Assembly (NCBI GenBank): GCA_006384855.1
Contig: VCJN01002755.1
Location: 1 to 64,000 of the forward strand
From: Tetraselmis striata
Lineage: Eukaryota > Chlorophyta > Chlorodendrophyceae > Chlorodendrales > Chlorodendraceae
DNA length: 64,000 nt
Direction of reading: 5' to 3'
The notes under the pieces are model-generated. The model had not been told where the DNA came from, ran no database searches, and was given only the letters and a program-made list of their open reading frames with translations. Positions 56,599 through 64,000 of the stretch are shown here, in pieces. Made by a program: the position numbers and the translations under genes. Each line of letters starts with the position of its first letter. The first letter of the stretch is position 1.

Positions 56599-58257
56599 GG
56601 CTCACTCTATCAGCAACCCGGCTGACCGATGCCGGGTATCTGATGTGGTATCTGGGTTTGAGAATACAAGCTAAGCTGTAATCTAGCCGTCAGTCCAAAC
56701 AGTACGGCAGTCAAGCCCAGGGAGACAAGCAGGTGTGGTCAGCACTCTTGCCACAGTGGACTCATCTAACACTCAGCCTACTACCTGCCGGTACTATGGC
56801 AGCGAGGAGGCGGCGGTGCGCTTCTCGCTCGTCGCTCGCTCGGGCGCCAGCCGTCCAGCGGCGCCTATCCCAACGTAGTAAGCAGCCGCGCCGCACTCCA
56901 GGGTCCCTGCGCCCGCGGGCTTGATATCCGGCCGTCATCTCCTTTGAGATGCATGTACTTATGTAAATATATTACAAGGTACTAGTCACACTACCAAAAG
57001 TTGGCGACGAAGAACAATATGATTTTCCGTTTCTTGATTTACTACCGGTCCTTTTCCAATATATTATATTATTATGTTCGATTATGTAAAATACATCCTG
57101 GCAATTTTAAATATGCAGTAGATTTCTGTGAAGCGGGCCGCAGGATGTGAAGTGAGGGTTTTTCTAAGGGTTGAGATTAAGGGCTAATAGCGAGTTAAGA
57201 GCAAGGGTCATTAGGCATTGTTATGGTGCATACTTTCGGACTGGTGAATATGCAACACAATTGACACTACAATATACCGCGCTTCTTTAGAATTTGGTCG
57301 CTGTTTCCATTTGCTTGGTCGCTATTTTAAAATACATCGGTAAAATGTTAAACCAGTTATTCAACGAGTAGAAGTCCATTTATGCATGAACCCCTGTATG
57401 GATTTCTTAAATGCTGCAGATGGCCCATGTATTAATCAGATATTAGTCCATTTTTACTTTTTATTTATATCGGCTACGGTAGCTGCAGAAGGCGATCGGG
57501 AAATCACCCCAAGAGGCACCGGAAACGCCGACTTTGTCGCTACGGCAACTGCAAGGTGGAAGCAGCAATTTATATTAAGTTTCAATCATCCGATATTACT
57601 CTGTATTCAGGATTATGCTGGATCTGATGGAAGTCCCAGTAATCGGTCACTGCAGATGCTCGACCGACTTCGGTTTCACGGATCGTACGGGTTAAATAAA
57701 ACAGCATGGCTCATAAGTATTGCATATTATGCAAGACGACGATGCAGGGAAGATTAAAAGTCGCTATATATAGCGATTATGGCAGTCCTTGCTACGGGTT
57801 CCTCCTCATAGCGACTACCAGTACCCCGTACAGGTTCTTTCGCGGATGTGGCGCGCGAACGAACGTGATAGTTCAGGTACAGGTACTTGTCCCGTACAGG
57901 TACTTGTCCCACAAAATCCTTGAGGATATCACCCGCCACGCGTGCGCTGCGCCGCGCGTCTTGGCGGCTTGGTGGCGCACAGCGCAGCGTCAGCAAGGCT
58001 GGTCGCTCCCACTCGCCGAAGGTATTGGCGGCTTGGTTGCCAGGTAGTAGCTACTGCTTGACGGTACAGGTACCTGTAGCGACTAGCAACTACAGTCTCG
58101 GATGGAGGACGAGATATCATATACGGCAAGGTGAATACTCGTACCTTCAAATACAAACCAAAGTAAGGGCGAGAGGCAGTTCACCTGCGCGCTTCGCGCC
58201 GACCGGACAGACCCTTGACAACGCACAGGGCACTTGGGACACACTAGAGTAACGCAG
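56599..58257. other. Divergent intergenic region, AT-rich core with small repeats
   Basis: It separates the minus-strand carrier from the plus-strand glycosyltransferase and should hold both promoters. 56940-57700 is AT-rich. A 17-bp tandem (GTACAGGTACTTGTCCC) occurs twice at about 57876-57910, followed by related TACAGGTACCTGTAGCGACT sequence at about 58063. No gene is supported. Confidence 0.5.
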
Positions 58258-59763
58258 ATGGGCAGACGGCTCGGGATGGGGAGAACAGCGGGCAATTGGG
58301 AGGCGAGGCGTACGTGCGGTGTCACGGCGCGTGGTGCGCTCGCCGCAGATGATCTCGAAGCCGCTTCCGGGACCCGGCACACACGAGCGGTGGTGGCAGC
58401 CCTCACGCTACTATGCCTACTCGGCTCCAGCCAGGGCGTTGAGTCTGAGCAGAGCGAGGGCCCCGTCCAAATTAGACTGAACTCATTCCACGGACAACAC
58501 CCGCCGCTCACCAGCTTCGGCAGCAGCATCCGCACCGTCGTTTTTGCCGGCGTGACGTACGAGGGGGTATGCAGCGCGAGCCGGCACGGAGGGATGGACT
58601 GGCGCGGCATGCTGCCCAGGTACCTGGCAAACAGGCTAGGTCCCGACACGAACGTACTCGTTTGGAACTCGCTCCGCGCGTCGAGGGAGTCAAACTTCAC
58701 GCTGGACTGCGAGATTTGTCGCGGCGACGTGAGCGCCCGGAATGCGAAGCCGGTCGTCAGTTGCCGGTCGTGGTTCAAGCAGCGCGGGCTGGACCACGCC
58801 GAGCTGCTGGTGGTCGTCGGCACGGGGCATTCGCAGTGCAAGGACTGCGTGAAGCGGGTGCGGGGTGTAAAATACGGAGAGCTCAAGTGGCCGCTCAGGC
58901 AGCCGTGGGTAGGCAAGGCCACGAAAAGCATACATATCCCCATCAGCCGCACCAACGACGTCTTGCGGAACCGCGTCGCCAACTTCACGAAAGTCATTCA
59001 GGATGGAACTTTGGTGAAGCCCGTGCACGTGCCGAACTTGGCGGAGTGGAGGCAGACGTGCAGTCAGATCCCTCGGGAGAACCGACTGGTGTATGTGGCT
59101 CGGTACCACGATTGGTGAGCGGCCTGCTGTGCTCGCATGTTCACCACTGCTGCTTTTTCCCAAACAATTTCAAAATGTTAATGCACTATCCACGCTTGTA
59201 TACAACAGAAGTCGACGTTGACACCAACATTGGCGTTCTGTTGCTGCAGGAAAGGGCAAGTAGAGTTCTTGAAGTGGGTGAACCCGACTCAGCTCAATAA
59301 CTACACGGTGCACTTTTACAGCAGCTCACGGAATGCAGACATGCAGCTGGAAATGGCCCGGGTGGCGGAGCGGCGCAACATATCCGTGAAGATCCACAGC
59401 ACGCCGCTCATGCGCGGGGAGCTGCTGAACGAGCTGTGCGCCGCCAAGGGCGCGGTGCACTACGCGCACACGGATGCCAATCCCCGGGCCCTTTACGAGT
59501 CGCTGCTCGCCCAGCTGCCGGTGTTCATCACCTCCGAATCGCGCATCCCCCGGATTGTCATGCGTCAGCCATTCGTCACGGCAGTCAAGTTTGGAGACAA
59601 GGCTGAGCTGCAGGACAGGTTTCAGGCTTTCATGCTTCAAGTTCAAAACTCACTGACGCTGCGGCAGCAGATATCAGAGTTTGTGGATACGGAGCTAGTG
59701 GAGGAGAGGGCGCTGGGCAAGGTCTGCCAAGAGATGGGCATTTGCGGGAAGGATGTCTTGTAG
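58258..59763 (+). CDS. Membrane-anchored glycosyltransferase, GT4-like C-terminal domain
   Basis: Two exons, 58258-59114 and 59250-59763, join in phase 2 to make W in YHDW|KGQVEF, giving 456 residues. The start at 58258 is the first in-frame ATG of the long frame. A hydrophobic segment at residues about 44-58 (VVAALTLLCLLGSS) after a basic leader suggests a type II signal anchor (Golgi/ER lumenal enzyme). The middle region is Cys-bearing (CEICRGD, HSQCKDCVKRV). The C-terminal half reads like a GT-B retaining transferase: LVYVARYHDWKGQVEFLKWV, ISVKIHSTPLMRGELLNEL, then AKGAVHYAHTDANPRALYES with a conserved-looking E in LYESLLAQLPVFIT. Donor and acceptor sugars cannot be told. An exostosin relationship was considered but the C-terminal motif order fits GT4-type better. 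Confidence 0.75.
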
Positions 59764-60579
59764 CGGAATTGTGCCCGCATCATGTTTGGGATGTTGGGGA
59801 TTTTAAAAGTATGACTGCAATCATATGTGATGCCTGTGTGCTACTGCATTGTGCCAAGCTTTCTTGCGCGATTGTCATAGCTAGATGTACTGGCATGGTT
59901 AATCAATGCTGCACCTAGCGTCCGTTCAATGCTTGTAGGCAGAGTCAGCAGACAGGAAATTACAGTTTACAAAGCACCCCAAGCTCATACCATCTCGACG
60001 CTGCTGCTACGGCGTAACTCGCTGCGTAGCTTGTGCATGTGGGATTGGGAGGGGGGGGGGGGGGAGGGTCAAGCTGTTTGCTACTTTCGAATCCGCATCC
60101 GCAGCAGTCTTTCTGGCGGTAGTAGAAGACTGGCTTGTTCCTCTGTATTGGGAACACCTGTCTAATGCTGCTTGAAAGTTTATAGGCGTCGGCGTTTGGC
60201 ATCCCTATTTCAACTATGGGAGGACGGAAGTAGCTTGGGCTGGGGCTTGGCAGTGAGAGAGTGCGATCTGTGATGTGCTAGCAAAGAGGCATCCATCGGT
60301 GTGTGGAGTGTCGAAGCTCACTCCGGTCGCTCCACCGTCAACATGCCGCAGGGCTCGCGGTTTCCCTGGAGTTATTGCAAATTAATGAGATTGTTGGTTG
60401 GCACGACTACTTACAACTAATAGTGCTATTGCTTCCGGTCACAGGGATATAAACAGGCGAGTAGCTAACACATCGCGTCATCCACCCGCCACCCTGACTC
60501 CTTAATTATCGACTCTGCCAGCAGTTTGCAACATCTTCATGCCATATCCTGATCTCCAGCAGCAAAGGAAGGAGCGTGC
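59764..60579. other. Convergent intergenic spacer
   Basis: Contains the 3' UTRs of the flanking convergent genes and a poly-G tract at about 60050-60064. No gene is supported. Confidence 0.5.
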
Positions 60580-60786
60580 TTAGGTGGAGCTCTTGCTGCG
60601 AAGGTCGATCACCAGGGCGAGGGCCACAACGCCAATGACCAGGCCGCAGAGGCCACACATCAGGCCAGCCCACCCCAGCGCCTGGTAGGACGGGTTGGGG
60701 AGCCCGCCCATGTCCTTTAGGTCCTGTGGTGGGGCGCTGGCGGCCCCGCCCGTCTCCGGATCAGCCTTGTACTTGGCGTCGGACAT
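60580..60786 (-). CDS. Small single-pass membrane protein
   Basis: The ORF from ATG 60786 to the stop at 60580 encodes 68 residues: a polar N-terminal half (MSDAKYKADPETGGAASAPP, then LKDMGGLPNPSYQALG) and one strong transmembrane helix (AGLMCGLCGLVIGVVALALV) with a short charged tail (IDLRSKSST). A cag acceptor-like site lies just upstream of the ATG, so the start may follow a 5' UTR intron. No family is recognised. Compact clean composition and the hydrophobic/polar division support coding. Confidence 0.55.
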   Translation of the reverse strand: MSDAKYKADPETGGAASAPPQDLKDMGGLPNPSYQALGWAGLMCGLCGLVIGVVALALVIDLRSKSST

Positions 60787-62163
60787 TTCTCCCTGCAGCC
60801 GCCACACCAAGTCATAATCAGTGTGTTAGGGCACAGCAGGAAGACTGCTTGTCTGAAGTTAGTAGAGTAGGTCAGATACATCGTGCCCTTGATATACTAG
60901 AGTGGGGTACAAGGAATAAGGCAATTGTCCTCTGCCGCCTAGCTTTTGAGCAGGCAGTAGACTAGGCCACTAGCTGTCAAATGCATACATGTTCTGCTGC
61001 CTCAAGACGATTATGTATTGAATAAGTCACAAAACGCCCGCAATTCTGTACCTCAAAAGCGAATGTCGCAGTAACATTATCCAGCAAGGGCATGGAGGGG
61101 GCTGAGCATTTCCAAAGTCTTTTGTGACATTTTTTTTTAACACAGCACGCGTGCCGCCCGCCAACAGGTGAATCGACGTCCTAGACTGGTCACCCTACTT
61201 ATTGAACGCTGCTGTCAACACTAGCACATCTCTGGCCTCTCTCTCTCTCCTGTCGTAAATGTTAAGTAAGATAGCGCTGGCGACAAGCAATAACCTACAG
61301 GCCGGAGTCGGGACGTCGCCCGATGATCGTATTCTACCGCGTGGATGACTTCCGACCGAATTCCACATCATTAATATGCGCGTCTCGGAAATTCATTGTA
61401 GCAAGGGCGGTATCGGGATAAATACCCTGCGACTAGAAATCCTTACGTGTCCCGACGTCTGTAAGATAAGCTTCGTCACGCGCCATCAGTGTGTGTCGAA
61501 CAGGGAAGCCAGACACTGGGCGGCTACCTGTACACGACTCGTCACTGCGGGCTATCTGGCGGGCTATCCCGCCGATAGAATGGCCGTACGCCTTTGCTTA
61601 TCTTCGGATATCGCTCGCGACGAGGTCGACGGGATGCCGCCTGCCCCGGGCCGTGGCGCCGCAACCCACGCAGGCTGGCTTCACTTCCTGTGCTATCCAA
61701 CACCCTAATCAGCAAGTCGCACACGCTGGCGTCGTTGGCACCCTTTACTGGATGGCCTGCACGGCCACTCCGCGACGGCGGCGCTGTGCCTCTCGACCCC
61801 TGATGATACCTGGCTAACACGGTTATGGATTTATTATCATTGTACAGCTGGACGGCGGCAGTACCGGCGCGGGGACATCAAACCGGGGGTTCGGAGGGCT
61901 GCTGCCTCACCTACTATGCGCTAAAGGAGGGAGGGGGAGCAAGGCGCGGGCGCCTGAAGCGTGATGGCGATTCACGTGTGCACTCGGCTGGGACTATTAG
62001 CAGTACGCCCGCCTGTCGGCGACTACTAGTCGCTACGCGTGGCTGCATCAGGGAGTTTCTGCCTGCATTCGTTCCCTCACCTGGATGGTTTATCAAAGGC
62101 CTGGGAGTTCGAGTGCTGGCACCCAACCGCTGAACTGGCGATATATACCCGTTGTTTTTTTCG

Positions 62164-62275
62164 TCCCGGGGACAGTAGGACTGGCAATAACAGTGAAACC
62201 ATTGCAGGGCCTCAACGACGGCCGTTTGGGCGCCTACCCAGTAACATACGGAAAGTACTGTGTAGGCGACGACCC
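62164..62275 (+). repeat. Copy of the GGACAGGACTGG dispersed repeat with long tail
   Basis: CCGGGGACAGTAGGACTGGC, AACAGTGAAACCATTGCAGG, CAACGACGGCCGTTTGGGCG, then CCAGTAACATACGGAAAG and GTAGGCGACG follow the same order as the 2912-3003 copy, defining a repeat of at least 110 bp. Confidence 0.7.
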
Positions 62276-62616
62276 GTATCGTATCCATCGAGTTGTCGTT
62301 ACAGGTAGCGACTAGTAGCTAGCGTGCGAGACCTCACTATGGAGTGCGGGAACACCAGTCGTCGCAACAGGTAGTAAGGATTAGCCAGTAGCGTTTTCAC
62401 GGGAACAGGGGTAGCGACGTAGCGACACCCCGCTGCATACACGCATATTTTATTTTATTTTAGTATAATCTTGCATTGGTAGCTAGCGACGTAGCGACCA
62501 TCTTGTAGTTTTGTCCGGCCGTATCGAAAATGTAAGGATTCTTGAAATAAATACAGCAGACGAATAATATTTCTAGCATCCATAATATTCTCGCCTATTA
62601 TTGCCTATACATACGG

Positions 62617-62652
62617 ATGGTTTCCTGATCGCCTCTTGCAGCTAGAGCATAT
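62617..62652 (+). repeat. Partner of the 2345-2381 repeat
   Basis: GGTTTCCTGATCGCCTCTTG then CAGCTAGAGCATAT, nearly identical to 2349-2381. Confidence 0.6.
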
Positions 62653-62878
62653 AACTTATAATATTCTCGCCTACCTGAATATTATAAGTTATAAGTATAC
62701 TATACTATATATATACTATTATATATATTATAAGTATACTTAATTTTAACACACTATTATTCTTGAACGTGAATTAACCCCTCTACCTTTCCCACCCACC
62801 TCCGCCTGGGCGGGCCCGACGACCGTCCTCGGCCCTCGGAATCGCGGGCCCTTCCTCCGCCTCCACCCCCGGCTGGGG

Positions 62879-63880
62879 ATGGGGGCGGGGATCGTGCACG
62901 GGTGGCGCCTTGGTAGCCTTGGCCCCGCCCGTGCTGCCACTGCCGCAGAGGAGCAGTGTGAGCTGGACACCAGCGTCTTACGTCGTTGCTGGTCCGGTCA
63001 AGTCCCCGTTCGTTGTTCTCTGAGCACCCTCTCCCTTCCTGTCCTGTCGGCGCCTCCACATCACATTCGGCCTAGTGCCGCTATTGGAGTGGCCCGGGAT
63101 GTTGTGCTGGGAAGGGAGTTCTACGTTCGGCGGAGGGGGACGCGACCGAGCTGGCGGCGGATTTGGCGTTGGGCGGAACAACGTGCGCTGGACGCCGGCG
63201 TCTTACGTCGTTGCTGGTCCGGTCAAGTCCCTGTTCGCTGTTCTTTGAGCACCCTCTCCCTTCCCGTCCTGTCGGCGCCTCCACATCACATTCGGCCTAG
63301 TGCCGCTATTGGAGTGGCCCGGGATGTTGTGCTGGGAAGGGAGTTCTACGTTCGGCGGAAGGGGACGCGACCGAGCTGGCGGCGGATCTGGCGCTGGGCG
63401 GAACAAAGCGCGCTGGACACCGGCGTCTTACGTCGTTGCTGGCCCGGTCGGCTCTGCATTCCCTACTCGTTGAGCACTTTCTCCCTTCCTGTCCTATTGG
63501 TGCCTCCACATCACATTCGGCTCAGCGCCGCTATTGGAGTGGCCCGGGATGTTGTGCTGGGGAAGGCGTTCTACGTTTGGCGGAAAAGGACGCGACCGAG
63601 CTGGCGGCGCATCTGGCGTTGGGTGGCCTGCGTCTGTTGCACGCCCGTGGCGCCCCGTTCTGGGTTGGACCCCTCCACTTCCGCTCCTTGCTGCGAGACC
63701 TCAACTTCGAAGCTCCTTTCCTGTCGGCGCCTTCACATTACATTCGGCCTAGTGCCGCTATTGGAGTGGCCCGGGATTGTGTGCTGGGGAGAGCGTCCCT
63801 ACTGCGTGGAGCGGCGGCTGGCTGGTGGCGATGCCTGGTCGGTGGCTACCATGGTGGTTCCCGCCTCTGTTGGCCCGTAG
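62879..63880 (+). CDS. Open frame built of 225-bp (75-residue) tandem repeats, coding status uncertain
   Basis: ATG 62879 opens 333 codons. The unit beginning CTGGACACC is repeated at 62963, 63188 and 63413, exactly 225 bp (75 codons) apart, and the first two units are almost identical. Each unit encodes RRCWSGQVPVRCSLSTLSLP, APPHHIRPSAAIGVARDVVL and GTRPSWRRIWRWAEQ-like text. A fourth partial unit (63721-63815) is shifted by two bases, so it is read in another frame. Residues are rich in Arg and Trp with no known domain. The frame may be real, or a non-coding tandem array that is open only because its period is a multiple of three. No neighbour clarifies it. Confidence 0.35.
   Translation: MGAGIVHGWRLGSLGPARAATAAEEQCELDTSVLRRCWSGQVPVRCSLSTLSLPVLSAPPHHIRPSAAIGVARDVVLGREFYVRRRGTRPSWRRIWRWAEQRALDAGVLRRCWSGQVPVRCSLSTLSLPVLSAPPHHIRPSAAIGVARDVVLGREFYVRRKGTRPSWRRIWRWAEQSALDTGVLRRCWPGRLCIPYSLSTFSLPVLLVPPHHIRLSAAIGVARDVVLGKAFYVWRKRTRPSWRRIWRWVACVCCTPVAPRSGLDPSTSAPCCETSTSKLLSCRRLHITFGLVPLLEWPGIVCWGERPYCVERRLAGGDAWSVATMVVPASVGP
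62960..63635. repeat. Tandem array, period 225 bp, three units plus a displaced partial unit
   Basis: CTGGACACC/GCC at 62963, 63188 and 63413; CACATCACATTCGGC and GCCGCTATTGGAGTGGCCCG recur at the same spacing. A further partial unit occurs at 63721-63815. Units one and two differ at only a few bases by eye; unit three is more diverged. Confidence 0.9.
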
Positions 63881-63884
63881 CTGG

Positions 63885-63935
63885 ATTTCCTTCTGGATTT
63901 CCTTCTGGATTTCTGTGTGGATTTCTTGAATGTTG
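63885..63935 (+). repeat. Short imperfect tandem (GGATTTCCTTCT)
   Basis: GGATTTCCTTCT occurs twice, followed by two decayed units (GGATTTCTGTGT, GGATTTCTTGAA), just past the end of the 225-bp array frame. Confidence 0.8.
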
Positions 63936-64000
63936 CGTCTAGCACATGTAATCATTATTCTTGTTCGTACTGTAGTACTGTACCAGCAGTAAGGATTACC

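Larger units (their letters stand above)
60787..62878. other. Intergenic region with dispersed repeats
   Basis: No gene is supported. Contents: a copy of the GGACAGGACTGG family at 62164-62275, GTAGCGAC-type short repeats at 62290-62500, the partner of the 2345 repeat at 62617-62652, and a very AT-rich TATATA stretch at 62640-62760. Confidence 0.55.

Noticed and set aside
58569..59300. 243-codon second-frame ORF over the glycosyltransferase
   Set aside because: It overlaps the real frame, is Arg/Ala/Gly-rich shadow text, and ignores the supported intron at 59115-59249.
1..64000. CRISPR array or prokaryotic defence cluster
   Set aside because: No regularly spaced short direct repeats with unique spacers, no operon structure, and all confident genes have spliceosomal introns.

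Overview
This window is eukaryotic nuclear DNA, most likely from a green alga (chlorophyte or prasinophyte grade). Every confident gene is split by GT-AG introns (one intron is GC-AG). Exons are short and GC-rich, and donors are mostly GTGCGC/GTGAGC-like. Introns and spacers carry long poly-C/poly-G tracts, and plant-type TTTAGGG telomere-like motifs lie inside the window. No prokaryotic operon or CRISPR array is visible. The green-algal assignment is inference; the intron structures are read directly and checked by reading phase.

Layout. 1-1954: the 3' end of a plus-strand gene, then a small minus-strand gene with a Cys/His motif. 1955-10150: repeat-rich DNA with decayed protein-coding fragments on both strands and a 1.24 kb inverted-terminal-repeat element (8580-9818). 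10154-13100: a five-exon gene joining a polytopic membrane domain to a HET-like (heterokaryon-incompatibility, TIR-like) domain; this is the most interesting gene here. 13101-18694: gene-poor. 18695-24005 (minus): an 11-exon coiled-coil protein whose exons all join in phase. 26105-29545 (plus): a seven-exon COQ4 gene. 29546-33733: repeat-rich. 33734-42151 (minus): a 12-exon NOC2 ribosome-biogenesis gene, divergent from a single-exon METTL21-type methyltransferase (42989-44062). 44063-50850: mobile-element and pseudogene territory with decayed ankyrin-like repeats, a tRNA-like sequence, a second copy of the 8.6 kb element and an unrelated 1.05 kb inverted-repeat element. 50851-52868 (plus): a secreted RNase T2 with a GC-AG intron. 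54966-56598 (minus): a PIN-LIKES/auxin-efflux-type carrier. 58258-59763 (plus): a two-exon membrane-anchored glycosyltransferase. 60580-60786 (minus): a small single-pass membrane protein. 62879-63880: an open frame made of 225-bp tandem repeats.

The identified genes do not form one pathway. They cover mitochondrial ubiquinone synthesis (COQ4), 60S ribosome assembly (NOC2), protein methylation, RNA turnover, transport and glycosylation, as expected for a random stretch of nuclear chromosome. The shared signal is structural: dispersed repeat families recur across the window, some inside NOC2 and COQ4 introns, and intronic homopolymer tracts are mostly poly-C on the sense strand.
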